Source: Marasmius tenuissimus (Eukaryota > Basidiomycota > Agaricomycetes > Agaricales > Marasmiaceae). From it: a DNA stretch of 64,000 nt. The notes under the pieces were generated by a model. That model was given only the letters and a program-made list of their open reading frames with translations, searched no databases and was not told where the DNA came from. The translations under genes and the position numbers were made by a program. Within the stretch, counting starts at the first letter, position 1. Every line of letters begins with the position of its first letter. The DNA lies in contig JAQOTA010000054.1 in assembly GCA_029532415.1 (NCBI GenBank), positions 434,001 to 498,000 on the forward strand, written 5' to 3'. This document shows, piece by piece, positions 39,830 to 51,889 of this stretch.

Positions 39830-40065
39830 AGGGGTTTCTCACGTACAAAGAACCCCCCCCTCAAAGGCCCACCTCGGACGTAATACTAACAAGCCGTGCC
39901 TAAGGTGCTGACCGCTGCAAGTCTGAGTGGAGCACGTGATTGGGAATCAGCCCGGTTTTGGATCTGCCGATAGCCCATCGTGCCCTCATGCACTCAAGCT
40001 TGGAAGGCCTCATCCATGATTCCGGAATATTCTGATCTCTTGCGTGATATCAAGAGATCCAAATC
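39830..40065 (+). repeat. Junction of two dispersed repeats
   Basis: 39836-39925 is the inverted copy of the repeat at 21320-21430. From about 39933 the long CACGTG repeat (as at 15155) begins. The two repeats therefore abut here, while in the P450 loci they occur separately. Confidence 0.65.
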
Positions 40066-40328
40066 CTATGCTCAGATAAGTAATTATTTGCGGTTTTTCG
40101 CGTCGATCAAGAGAACGGTGATTCGAACATTGTTGCAGCTGGATTTCCCACATGTGGCACGCGGATGTTCGACATCAATCAACGTTCCACAGGCTCAAGC
40201 TAAGCTATGTACAATCAGAGAGCAATGATAGCTCATCATCATCATAAATACAGGTCTAATAAATATAGACAGACAACTGTTGGTACATCATTTGAATTCT
40301 ACAATCACGATCACGCTCAACACACAAA

Positions 40329-42105
40329 TCACACCCCACTGCTTCCGGATCCAGAGCCGCTCGAGGATCCACGCGTACGCGCCGCGCCGACGGGATCTTC
40401 TCCAAAGTCTTCGATAATTGTAGACAACGTTCCTGGTGCTCGAGCTGCCCTAAAACCACCCAGTGTACCTTCCTGCGAGATATCATTGAGGGTATCAGTA
40501 TGCGAGTGGGTGTTTTCCCATTTGCGCATGTGGAGGAGGAATCGTGCTGTGAGGAGGCCGGAGAGTCTAGAGATAACCCGAATTAGCACCGTTCAGTAAG
40601 TGGTATGTAAGTATCAGCTAACTCACGGCAGAGTGAACGCATTTAACAAACGTTGGAGGAAGCCAGCCTATCGGGAAAACGATCGTTGTCAATACATATA
40701 TAAGCTTCTCCGGTGAGAAACATTGGTGTGGAGATCCACTGACCGGTGCGCGCTGTATACAGACGCAAAATGGTTTAGGAAGGAGACCATGAGAACCGTT
40801 TCTCCATGTTAATTAGGGCGGACAACTTACGAAATTGAGAATCACGGCGGCTGTGGTAAAGAGAGATATGATGCTGGGAAAAAGAACGATGTTCAATGGC
40901 CTTCCTTGGCGAATGATTCGAACAAGTCTCAACGCACCCGAAGTAGAGAGCACCTGTGTAGGAAGACAAGAATCAGTAATCAGTCTAAGGTACGCATGCG
41001 TAGTATCACGATCAGAACCCTAGACTTACCCTGCCTGAAGATGAGAAAGATCAGTCCGGAGCGATGGGCTCTCCAGGGGCCGGCCGTCTTGAACGTTTGA
41101 ACACTCCGAGTGAAAGTCAAGATGGCAGACGAAAACTCGAAGACGACCATCAAGATGGACAGAAGGTTGTTTGCTAGTAATAGCACGGTTCTCAGCTACG
41201 GCGAAGGAAAGCATTGGGTTGAGATCCACTTACCACTGTGTCGTTCCATTGGCATTAGCGTTGAGTTACCAAAAATAACGGCGATAAAGGAATTCGACTC
41301 ACATCTGGATGCTTGAGCCACCGACGCATTTGAGGCCGGGAACATGTATCTGTCAATGTCGACGTTGTGAGCCACTGGTAGCTACCCAAGGCCTCCTTTT
41401 AGAACTCACAAAGTCCAAAATGAAGCAAGTCAACCCCACAGTCGAGAGGTAGGCTAAAATCCACCTGTTACTCCCGTATATAGCATATGTTCTCAGGGTG
41501 AAGGTTACTATCGGAGCAGAGGAAGGACGGAGAAAATGATCAGGCGGGGAGGAACTTTGATGGCGTATGTGAATCTCACCGATGACAGCTCCTCGACCGA
41601 AGGTGCTCAGCACTCCGAGAATCTTATACCATACGTCGCACCTAAGGGTATAATAATGAGATACTGGTTACACATCGGACGAAATGGTTTCCGAACTGGG
41701 GAATGAAAGACGGTCAGTCGGCGCCGAATGGCTACAAAGAGAATAGTGAATCGTACCCTGTCTCCTTGTCCGAGATGGTGCGAAATAGCGAGGAGGTAGA
41801 TCACATTCGCCGCCAGGGCATATCTACAGAGGACATATAGAACGGTGGACAAGCGGAATTTTGCCCCCCAGATGTATTTTATCTCTGACGGCAAGGTCAG
41901 GGCATAGTCGTAATACAATAAGGCTAAGAGACATGGTCAGTGGCAAGAATAAACCAAGAGCGTTGAGGGTACATACCAAGGCTGGCCCATTGTATGTTGA
42001 ACTGGAGATAGCTGGTGGGAGTCAGCGCAGTCGAATCAGTCAGCGTGAGACGCTGGAGGGGTCGACCTACTGAGTAGCAGCCGCTGCTTCAGCCTTGCTG
42101 GTCAT
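40329..42105 (-). CDS. DUF6533 seven-helix membrane protein, copy C
   Basis: Multi-exon minus-strand gene starting at 42105 (MTSKAEAAAATQ). The DUF6533 signature follows: ALLYYDYALTLPSEIKYIWG, then LSTVLYVLCRYALAANVIYL. Further helices: CDVWYKILGVLSTFGRGAVI, FTLRTYAIYGSNRWILAYLS, HVPGLKCVGG, NNLLSILMVVFEFSSAILTF, GPWRAHRSGLIFLIFRQG, IISLFTTAAVILNF, LSGLLTARFLLHMRKWE. A Ser-rich cytoplasmic tail with GTLSTIIEDFGEDP ends at 40329. The exon link around 41690-41755 was not resolved; copy D has a micro-exon there. DUF6533 proteins are common in Agaricomycetes and have a GPCR-like topology; no ligand is known. The tail motif and exon order match copy D at 47.3 kb. Confidence 0.75.
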
Positions 42106-44684
42106 CGTGGGGGAGGTATGGGTCTGGGGGGTGGGTCTCAACGATTTCATTTGAGAGCCATCTTATGAAAGAAGACTCGAATCAGGACCAAATAACGATA
42201 GAGTTTGATTTTCCGGCCAAGCGATGACCATAGTAAGGATGGAAGTCACTGCGGCTCTGGAAAAAGCAAAGGGTGTCACATGTAGTAGAAGTTTGGCTCT
42301 CAGGTGCCTTTCTGAGGTATCCAAGTATCTCATACCGTAGCCATAGCTCCGCTCCGCTCGGCAGCAACTGTATCTCGGCTGGTGGAAACTTGACGCAACA
42401 TGAAGTAATAATGGGCCCGGGTCCGAGAATTGCAATCGAGCGAGTATCGCGAGCGGAATTCAATGTGGACGCCTAAAAGACGCTCGTTTCTCGCAGGAAC
42501 TTCATCTCCTCTGATCTTCTATTCCGGTGCAGCCTGAATATATCTTTGTTCGCCGGATAACCCGGGTAGAATGTTGGCAGAATGAGCTAAAGACAAGCCT
42601 TAAATCGTAATGCCGCTAAGTCCGAGAGGAGGCAGCTGATGAATCCTATGATACCTGAGCGCAGTCATCACGGTATAGCAGGAAGAGGAAGTCCACCAGT
42701 GCCTCAGGAAATCCGACCTTGGCTCTAGGTTTTTGCTTAGTAGACTTCTGGCACTCCGTTTCTTTACAAGACTAAAAAACCGTTGAAGTCCATCGGCTTG
42801 TCGACGAGTATCCAATCTCCATCGAAGTAGCGCCAGACTTTGCGCGCGGGCGCTCGAGGGGCAGAGCCCGGGATTTCCTTGCGATGGGACCTAGGACCTG
42901 AGTATGGTGTATATAGCGGGTATCAGGTACAGGACGGGAGGAGAAATTGAATCAGATTGAAGTTTCTTCATCCGTACGAGAAGTTGATTCAATCTTGAGC
43001 ATGGCAAAACTTGCGCATGGTGGCTCGGGTTGAAGGAGGATATATGCGACACAGCCACGCCTAGAATTTTCCCATGGGTGCGCTGATTGCCCAGCTGATC
43101 CTCCACCGCCATGATCATCTAATCTCCCTCATCGTCTTGGACACTCTCGGCACTATATGTCTCTGTAGCAGGCATATAATGGGTTTCTCATCGCACTCGT
43201 CGTCTCAGTGCCGGAGCGACAGGAACGGAAAGAATGTCCCACTTCACAGGGAACATACTAGCCAATTTCGCCGCTGGAGATAAGGCTCTATCTATGGCGG
43301 TAAGCTTCCAAAACTCTGTTATCGTTTCCAACTTGACTGATGCGTTGACCTGTAAGTAGGCTACCGCAGCATTATGATCTCGAAGCACCAGTGCAGACCC
43401 TGGCAAGCCAGATCATGTTGTCACAGAATCGAAAGATTTTGTTGCTTGCAAAGTTTCCCGATGATGTGCGGAAGGCGTCTATCAGGGCTGGAGCTTTCCC
43501 AGTAAGCAGATTCGCGAGTTGGTTTGGACCAGTCAAGAGTCCAACTCTGCGCTTTGAAGCTTTTACACCGTTCACAACGAGAACAGAGCAACATAGAGCT
43601 CTCACATGGTCCTACATGCAATTCTGTAACATCTGAGGCGTGAGGCGGAGGAGTTTGTCTAGATATGCGCAGTTGAGGATCCCGCGCTCCATCTTGTCTC
43701 CTTTGACCTGGCATCACATTCGTGATCTATCAGAGTCTGAGTGTTTCCCGGTGTTGATATTGGTTGACAATCATCATGACTACACAGGAATCATTGCGAA
43801 CCCTAGCCGTCTTTTCTCAAAAGATTGTGGCCGTTGACTGAATTTCTGTTGGGGATAGAGATGTAATTGTGTGCCATGTGCAGCGCTGCGATCGGGTATG
43901 CTACTTTCTTCTCCCTGCCCTGATCAATCACTATCTGCCCTGTCTTTGCACACGCTGATGACCCAATACCTTGCTAACTAGACTACAACGCCCCACCTCA
44001 CAGTGCCGGTGATCTTCGGCTGCGGGGCGTTGTTCCAGACGACAGTATTGGGCTACGCTCTGCACCACATCACGGACGGTCGTGATACCGGATATTTCGA
44101 GGAACATCTCAATCGGAATCTGGAGAATGCTTCCGTCTCTCTCCCTGCTCGTCAGGATCGCGGCGATTCGTTGAGTAACTGGTTTAGAGGCAATTTCGAG
44201 GCGCGTTGATTGGTGGATGGGGTTTGACGAGTGTTTGATCTCGGTAATGAGACTCGCTACAAGATTGCATTTTCGTCGGTATATCCAGTATTTAACGTTC
44301 ATGGTTCCAGGTGCTTCCCTTGTAAGTGGTCGCGACCATATTTGCCTTCAACGTGCAGTGGACTTGGAGCCGGTGGACCTTGGGACCGCTCACGTGGCTT
44401 GCCGACCACTGATTGGAGCACAGCTGTGCGATGTCAAAGCGGCAGTTTATAGCTTCTTCTTCAGCAACCACCACCTCGAGGACACCTAGATCATAATTCA
44501 AAGGTTTGAACATTTCATACGGCTCTTTATATCTGTACAACGATCTCACTTATAGTAGGGAACTTTTCTGCTCACAGCGCTCGACTCAGTTAGGTATAAA
44601 ATCGACATCCGAGTGTGCTGCGGGCATTAATTCTCATGCTTGTCAGTGCCAAACGTTGCCCGACTTGCTCTTCGGACGTGAGAT
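42106..44684. other. No confident gene; scattered plus-strand coding-like pieces
   Basis: About 43070-43520 and 43985-44209 hold frames with plausible splice sites (MGALIAQLILHRHDHLISLI; ASWFGPVKSPTLRF; VPVIFGCGALFQTTVLGYAL to NWFRGNFEAR and a stop at 44209). They may be remnants of one gene, but stops and frame breaks intervene and I recognise no family. The 42160-42480 minus ORFs look random. Confidence 0.25.
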
Positions 44685-46194
44685 ATGGAGTCAATGTCAT
44701 TCCGAAAAGGAAGACTTGGATTTTCCCAAGAGCTTATTGACTTGACGCTCGATTTTCTTCAGGGAGATCAGGAAGCGCTAAAGCAGTGCTGCCTCACCTC
44801 CCAAGGTTTTCACATACCTGCTCAGAGAGCTCTCTTTGAGTGTGTCAGGTTGAATCCTGTTCCTACCAAAACAGGAACCGAAACCTCCGCCACAGGGGAG
44901 CCTTCAGTACCGCATACCTCTATTCCCATCACGACGATGGCACAGCGGCTTCGGATTTTGTTAGAGGCCTCCCCGCGTATAGCCTCACTCATCAAAGATT
45001 TACGGATTCGAAACATGGACGATGCCACAGAAGACGGGATGCCTAATACGCGTGGCTGGTTAGAGGATGACGATTCCCTGCCACAGGTTCTCTCCCTTCT
45101 TCCTAACCTACAGCGAATCTACCTCGCAGGATCCATGTCGGAATCCTTGCTGGAGATGGCATCCCTTCCGAAGCCAATCAAAGAGGCATTATTTGAGACG
45201 TGGAGGTCCCCGAAACTCACGCATATAGGCTTCCAGTGCGTTCAATTTTCGTCATTCAAGGAGCTTTTATCGGTCGTTTCAAATTGTGGAGCAGTCCAGA
45301 ACATCACGTTCTTTGCGGTGGATGTGGACGATGATTTGGATTCTGACGCCGAACCGGATACTCAGAGCCAAGATTCTGCCACTGCGGAGGCAGTAGATCG
45401 CGAACAGACCGCGCCCCCCGCGGGCGCTGACTGTGAAATCGCCCCGATATCTGCGACTCCCGAGTCGCGAAAAGAACAACAAGCGATTGATTCCTTGGCG
45501 CTTTTCATGGAGCCAGAGCTTTCGTCTCGCTTTTGTGCGTGGCTGCTTGGCCCGCAATCGAATCTAGCCCTGTCGTCTCTCCAGAAGTTCAGCCTCGTCG
45601 CGGAGCTCAGGGACAACCTCAAAGTGGTGCATCGAGTCGTTCAGGCGAGCACCTCTCTGAGAGAAATGAATATCACGATCAGTCAGTGAATTCTTCCTTG
45701 TTCTACCCACTTCAAGATTGTATTCTAAACTTTCGTACTCATCAGTCGCGGGTGACGAATCGTATACAGTTCCATTCGACATCTCCTCCCTTCGGATCGT
45801 TCACCTCGGAATCGATCTCGCTGCAGACGAACCCAACCAATGTCAAACGACGCTCAACTGGTGGTGTGATAACCTGACGTCCTCCACGTCTCTCTCGCTC
45901 ACAGAATTCAATGTCTACATCCTCTCCGAATGGGAGAGTCTCGTCGACTTCAAATACGACCAACCGGCTTGGGAGCGACTGGACGGGATTATATCTGCGG
46001 ACGGCTGCGATATAAAACTTCGAGTACAGATCAAGTGTCTCGAGGATGAGGATAATCCTTTGGTTCCGACGACAAGGAACTTGCATCCGGGGATGTTAAA
46101 GAACCTGGAAGACAAATTCCCGAAGACGAGGGACAAGTGTAGGCTACAAGTCGGACAGATGCATGGTACGTACTCGCTTCGGTTCGCTCTTTAA
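44685..46194 (+). CDS. F-box-like / leucine-rich protein
   Basis: The ATG at 44685 is followed by LGFSQELIDLTLDFLQGDQE and LKQCCLTSQGFHIPAQRALF, the F-box-like pattern of expanded basidiomycete proteins (normally ...ELIDLIIDFL...L..C.LV...W). Then come scattered LRR-like segments (SLLPNLQRIYLAG, SPKLTHIGFQCVQFSS) and an acidic insert (DVDDDLDSDAEPD). The intron at about 45675-45746 (GTCAGT to ACTCATCAG) leads to ISSLRIVHLGIDLAADEPNQ and a TAA at 46194. An alternative: the GTACGT at 46167 and TTTTTAG at 46201 would make a last exon (GGAEPAILESIFSHLG) ending at 46263. F-box proteins recruit substrates to SCF ubiquitin ligases; target unknown. Confidence 0.65.
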
Positions 46195-46623
46195 TTTTTA
46201 GGCGGTGCTGAGCCTGCCATTCTAGAGAGTATTTTTAGCCATCTTGGGGTCTATTGGGCGTAATTTGGGCTTGTAAGATGTAATTGTAACTTGGGGACAC
46301 TTGGACCTGGACGATCTCAGATGAACCGTAATAAACGGATCCGCTTCAAGCACTTCTTAGTACGACGGGCCACCAAACTTGGGGCTTGAGTACCAGCCTT
46401 GAGATCTTGTGAAGACGTATCTGGGGAGTGTGATTTGACTTTGATCTCCAAGTTGACAACTCTGCACGATGAGAGTCGTCGTTTCTTTCACGCATTTGGA
46501 AGGAACACCAGGGGTGTGGGGAGGAACGGTATTAGCCTTTAGGGACCCAAATTTCATTTGTTGTGCCTTTTCATGTCTGAACCACGGACCTGATATATAT
46601 GATATGAACTCAAACCTAGGAAA
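46195..46623. other. Intergenic
   Basis: Possible alternative last exon of the F-box-like gene to 46263, with an AATAAA at about 46330. Nothing else is recognised. Confidence 0.3.
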
Positions 46624-46717
46624 TCCCTGGTAGTATATCGGTTAGTACACGCGCCTGTCATAGCCTGTAAAAATCTGCTGTGCGCGCGAAAGCTGGGTTC
46701 GACTCCCAGCCAGGGAG
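46624..46717 (+). tRNA. tRNA-Asp (GUC) with a ~20-nt anticodon-loop intron
   Basis: The acceptor stem TCCCTGG/CCAGGGA is perfect. The A-box region TAGTATATCGGTTAGT and the B-box GGGTTCGACTCCC are typical. The anticodon arm is CGCGC-CTGTCA, then an insert (TAGCCTGTAAAAATCTGCTG), then a GCGCG 3' stem. GTC at positions 34-36 gives Asp; the intron sits after position 37 as expected. Discriminator G. Confidence 0.9.
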
Positions 46718-47336
46718 ACACGCAATTTTTACTGGAGCTGTCCGGCATGGGTTGACGATGAGGGTGAACCTGCATTGCTTTGTCTCTTGTTTCCCACCAC
46801 AACCATCTGAAGATGGCCCTGCTTTTCTACGCTCCACGACTTGATCTTTTGGCATGCCAAATGTTGTGCGCCTCTTTTCCCTAGCCAACGGCCCAGAGAA
46901 TCAGATCACTCAGATCATTTCACCTTGACATTGTATTGATTTTTGTCGGCCCTCGAGTTTCCCATCTCATATCACTGCTGGGACTTTAATGTATTGACCA
47001 AATCGAAACTACAGATCTCGTGGGAGGCGAGTTGCTATTCGCTACTCTGACTCCTGGTCTGATGGCTTGGTTTCCTAAAAATAATTGCGAGCGCATCCGA
47101 GTTCCCCTCAAGGCGAGTACAGACCTGCTAACTGTTTGAACATGAAATTGTTACTGATCAGCGCCTTGGGTTACAGCCTCTCTGAGTCTCGGGGATACCT
47201 GGAGCACCGGGTATCGCTTGAAAATCATCATTCAGAAGCATGTTCCCGGTCCAAGGCGGGTCAGAAGATCATTGATAAACTTGTTGTCGCCAGACCTTCT
47301 CTTCCCCACACATCCACCCTCACTTCGCACTACCCA
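46718..47336. other. Intergenic, upstream of DUF6533 copy D
   Basis: No gene is recognised and no clear TATA box. Confidence 0.3.
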
Positions 47337-49236
47337 ATGACTTCCAAGGAGGAGCGGGCTGCTTCCACTCGGTATGTCTTTCCTTATCGAACTTGAAACA
47401 GTCTGTTCTTACCGTGCAAACTTCTGAACAGTTTCCTCCAGTTCGCGATACAATGGGCTAGCATAGGTGCTTGGAACTTACCCTCGAACTTCCAGAATCT
47501 TCAGCTCACACAACCTAGCTCTCCTTTACTACGACTATACCCTCACTTTCCCTCTGGAGGTCAAGTACATCTGGAATGCCAAACGAAAGCTGCAACTATC
47601 AACTGCCTTGTACATATGTTGCCGGTACGCGCTGGTAGCGAACGTGTTGTATCTTTTGGCGATTTCGAAGAAACTGGGGGATAGGGTGCGTACTGACTCG
47701 ATTCCTCGGAGACCCCAGCCCGCTGATAATTTTGCTTCTCAGTAAGGCCGAGTTCGGTTATCAAACCGTGAAGACAGCTCGCTCAGTGCTCAACGTTTAC
47801 CATTCATTCGTCTCAGTTGCGATACCTGGTACAGAATTATCGGAGTTTTGAGTCTTTTCGGGCGCTCTGCTGTCATCAGTGGGTCTCTATTGCTCCATTC
47901 TATCGCGTCGCGGCTCTGAAAGCATTCATCTCAGTTACATTCACTGCTCGAACGTTTGCAATATTCGGTCGAAATCGGCTCATATTGGCCTACCTCCTAC
48001 TCCTCGGCTTGTTCTGTATCGCTCTCGATATCGTATGTTAACTTGAAGCCCTATCCCCAGGTCTCATTATGCTCACTGTCCGAATGATCTTCCAGTCGCA
48101 CGTCCCAGGTCTGAAATGCGTAGGATCACATAGCGCTCAAATGTGAGAGTTACTTTCTCTTGTTTACGCGCACGTCCCACTAATCTTACTTCTTTACAGA
48201 GGTCTCTTTCCTTTCCACGTTCCAATTTTTTTCGCCGCTGACTGTCGAACTCCCGCAATCGCTCCAGTCAACACACTGCTTTCCATAATGATGGTCGTAT
48301 TCGAGTTTTCCTCAGCCATCCTGACGACTGTGCGATGTATCCAAGCGTTTCGTGTGGGTGGTCCATGGAAAAAGCAAAAGCGAGGCTTCATCTATTTGGT
48401 TTTTGAGCAAGGCAAGTGCTTCTACATACTGGTCGACGTACATACGGACATCTAACTATTCCCCAGGTCTCATTTACTTCTGGTGAGCTGGTAGCTTTGG
48501 CGACGACGGTATGCTGAACGGGCCGTGTTTCAGCATCGTTTCCATCTTGACCACGGGAGCTGTGATTCTGAATTTTGTGAGTACTGCTTGCACGTACAAT
48601 GACTCACACCACTGAGTGTATCAACTTGCTCATGACAGCGTGCTCCAGTAAGTTTCATCTCCGTATCAAAGAATCGCCTCTCATTCTCGACCTGTGATAG
48701 TCCGGGTTCTTTCAACGTCTGCTCAATGCTCTCACTCTTCCGTTAGTTCCTCATCTCGATTTCCTTCCCAGCCACTCGAGCTAAACCAATCCCTCAGAAT
48801 CTCCGGTCTTCTTACCGCCCGCTTTCTCCTCCACATTCGAAAATGGTCGGACGAACGTTCTCAAATGCCTCCGTCCATAAGCCATCCACTCAGCGCGCTC
48901 CCTGGTTCCTCGTCTTCCAGCAACCGTGACGGCGCATTGGCATTCGAACATGCAGTAAGGGCGACTACGACGACCTTCTCGTTCCGGGGAACGTTATCAA
49001 CGATCATCGAGGACTTCGGAGATGATCCTGTCGATGCTGCCAGAAATCACGAGGGCGCGTCTCCTCAGTCTCCCGAGTCCCCAAACTTTGCGAGGTTTCT
49101 CGCAGAGGAGGCTGGGAGAGGAACGGCAATGATATCCTTGAAGAACTACCAACCGTCTTCTGCTGGGCCGGGCGTTTTGGAACCCTCTGGGCCTTTGGCT
49201 CCACAAAATGCTGCTGCGTCTTCGTCTAGAGTTTGA
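47337..49236 (+). CDS. DUF6533 seven-helix membrane protein, copy D
   Basis: The ATG at 47337 gives MTSKEERAASTR, an intron, then FLQFAIQWASI, then ALLYYDYTLTFPLEVKYIWN and LSTALYICCRYALVANVLYL (DUF6533). Further helices: CDTWYRIIGVLSLFGRSAVI, FTARTFAIFGRNRLILAYLL, HVPGLKCVGS, NTLLSIMMVVFEFSSAILTT, GPWKKQKRGFIYLVFEQ, IVSILTTGAVILNF, FFQRLLNALTLP, ISGLLTARFLLHIRKW. The cytoplasmic tail has GTLSTIIEDFGDDP as in copy C. A 23-nt micro-exon (after GAGACCCCAG, about 47720-47742) is needed to keep frame between the third helix and CDTWY. Complete and apparently intact. Probable plasma-membrane protein of unknown role. Confidence 0.75.
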
Positions 49237-49599
49237 GTGTCTTTTTCGTGTTCTTGTGTTATTTATACGCTCTGTGTATCGGTATTATATAGTATTATGC
49301 CTGTATCTATAATTGTATCTCTCTCTGTTCAATTGTAATATAAATGCTTCCGGTTTAGACTCGAGCCAGGTCGCCCCGTCAGAGTTTTCTGCGCCGGTGA
49401 AGGGGTAGGGGCCCCACACCGTGCGTCGCTGCTGGGTTTGAGTCTATTTCCGGTTTATCTCGAGCTTCAAATTGCTGGATTTGACAAAGTACAGAACGTT
49501 TGACTATTGGCTATGGTACATTTTTCATGCGTACTGAAAACACAGATCACAGATACCAAAAAAAGATGCTACAAGATAAGTGTGAGGCGTCGAAGACGA
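49237..49599. other. 3' flanks of DUF6533 copy D and the La gene
   Basis: AT-rich DNA with converging 3' ends. A small inverted CCGGTTTAGACTCGAGC/ GGGTTTGAGTCTATTTCCGG pattern is present. No gene. Confidence 0.35.
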
Positions 49600-51510
49600 C
49601 TACGAACTCTCCCCGTCTGTTTTAACCTTCTTCGCAGGCTGCAAAGCAGGTGGAGCATCCTGGCCTCGCACACCAACATCAGGGCCACCATCAGGCTCGA
49701 CAGCACGTTTCCTCTTCTCCCCGACTTCAGCGTTGTCTGCAGCGCTCTCGGTAGTGCCGTTTTTCTCTGAATCTCGACCGTTGCGGCCTCCACCACCCCT
49801 TCCTCCGCCACCTCTTCCTCCCCGACCACGTCCACCACGAGCGTCGCGACCACCGCCACGGGCAGCACCACGGCCACCACGGCCTCCCCGTCCACCACCG
49901 CGGCCGCCTCTGAAGTTACCGGAATCACCCCTTTCCTCGGCCTGGCGAAGAGCATGTCGAGCACCGGATTGTGCCCGCTTGACCATGAAAGCCTTTTCTT
50001 CGTCCTCTGCTTAAGGGTGTAAACGGTCGGAACAAAAGAAAGGAAAGAACGAAAGAGGCCGTACCGGCAATCTGAGACCAGGTAATCTCGTTACCGTTGA
50101 TAGTCTTGACAGCGTTCTTCACCTTCTCGATGTCTTCTTCCGACAAGGTAGCATGGAAGCCAACTAGCCCGTGGTTGTCACCACGGTTGTACTCGATATA
50201 CGGGGTTTTGTTCTCGAAGAGCTCGCGTATGGGGTTCTGTAACACCCTTTGAGCCCCCCAATGCGATGAAAGTCAGGAGGATAGATACGGACCTTGATGT
50301 CGTTCCAAGAAAAGTTTTCCCCAACGCCCTCAAACTTCAAAGTGGATCCCTTGACGAAAGGAATGTCTTCTTCCTTGACCGTGCCGTTTCCGTGGTTGTC
50401 CTTGGAAATCAAAAGCTTTTTGCCAAAGTACTCCATGTAGACCTCCCGCTTAGGCTTGCCGTCCGCTGCAGGTGCAGCGCCTTCGGGAGCGAGACCTCCA
50501 TCCTTTTGGGGTATGGTGAAGGCGTTAAATCCGCGACGCGAGTTGAAGGTGTCTCGTTTTCGGTCGGCTGCCTTTCCGGTGAGACCTTTTTCTTTGATTT
50601 TCATTTCGCAGTAGTCTTCCCTGGGAGCCGGGTGAGCGCTGGGATGTAGGAAAGGGTGTAAAAATGACGAACTTGGACATAGTGAGGAGTTCCTTCCCGT
50701 CAAAGGTAGGTTTTGGGTCTGCGCTCAGGAACGCCTGGACTCCGCTTGGTTCTGTGAACTCAACAAAGACAGAGTTCTGAAGCAGAACGTATTCAGTCTT
50801 CAGGAACTATAATGTTGATGAAGTATTCGCACCTTGAATTTTTTATCCTCGTCTCTCCTCATGCGAACTTCGTTAGTGCTGGCATAACCTTGGAAGAAGT
50901 CCTCCAATCGCTCCTGTAATTTCTCATCTTCGTCAGGGAAGCCTTTCTGTGTCTGGAGTAAGCCAAAAGTTCCAGCAGAGGGACGATAATTATTGCTCAC
51001 CGCATAAACACTTCGTGCGAACTGACCCGTAGGCTCCTTGACCTCTGTTCTCCTCCTGACCTTCCTGCCAGACTCGTCTACCTCAAGCAGCTCGCTGTTC
51101 TTCAGTGCATCCGTGACCCAAGCTATGCCGTGTTTTGTGAACTGTCGCATACGCTTGAACGCTGCTATGGTATCTATCGAGACCCAGTGCTCCGGTTCCC
51201 TCGAGTGTAATGACCACATGAACCTGAAGGGCAATTTTCGTTAATTGTTGCTTCTCATATTATAGTCATTGTTAACTTACTTGTCGTAAGGAAGGTTGGA
51301 ATCCGCGAAATAGAACTCGACTAGATTTCCGCAAGCTTCAGTAAACATGTAAGGAGTACAGCTCAAATGTTACTGACCCTGTCGACGAGCTCTGCCTTTG
51401 AGGTTCTTCTCTTCGTCATTGCCCATCTCAACGTCGTCGCCGATCGCTGAGGTTTCCTCGGTAGTGGAACTGCCATTTTGCGCTGGCTTTTCTGCGGTTA
51501 CTTCCGACAT
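49600..51510 (-). CDS. La-type RNA-binding protein
   Basis: Minus-strand gene with about eight exons. An acidic Ser/Thr start (MSEVTAEKPAQNGSSTTEET) precedes the La motif: RQVEFYFADSNLPYDKFMW, HWVSIDTIAAFKRMRQFT, ALKNSELLEVDESGRKVRRR. An RRM-like middle follows (VYAKGFPDEDEKLQERLEDF, FFQGYASTNEVRMRRDE, NSVFVEFTEPSGVQAFL). Then SFNRD-like linker sequence and a second folded part (NPIRELFENKTPYIEYNRGD, LSEEDIEKVKNAVKTING). The tail is a long Arg/Gly-rich RGG region (about 49700-49930), followed by a KRKRAVEP nuclear-type basic patch. La proteins bind the 3' oligo-U of RNA polymerase III transcripts and chaperone tRNA maturation in the nucleus. The start is the only ATG before the La motif. Confidence 0.9.
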
Positions 51511-51889
51511 TTTGGGATCGGAAGGAGATGGAGAGAACAAATGGGAGTAATGGGAACTACAGTTGCACGGTGTGCAGAGTAAATATACAGAAAATGTTGA
51601 GGGAGAATGAGTCGAGTCTCGTCAGAGTGACTGAGGTAAAAAATTGTCAATGTCTGTGCTGTGATCGGCTCACGTGCGCGTCAAATCGACACATATGGAC
51701 AAACAACGCGTATAATTCTCACGGTCAGATTCTTTCCTCGTACCGCCAGGATCGGTCCAAGCATCCTCTTTGCTCCTTAACCTCCGACAGTTTGTGATCG
51801 TCTAAACTCTCGTCAGAATGCGAGCTATGCTCTGCATACTTACTGTGGCCACCAGATGGCTTTCCACTTCACAACATGGTCCAAGCTCA
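51511..51889. other. Upstream region of the La gene
   Basis: No other gene is recognised. Confidence 0.3.

Noticed and set aside
43070..44209. A further P450 or hydrolase gene
   Set aside because: A few segments look coding, but no ExxR, heme motif or catalytic signature is present and the frames do not join.
49733..50014. Plus ORF rich in Pro/Arg
   Set aside because: It is antisense to the RGG region of the La protein, which explains the composition.
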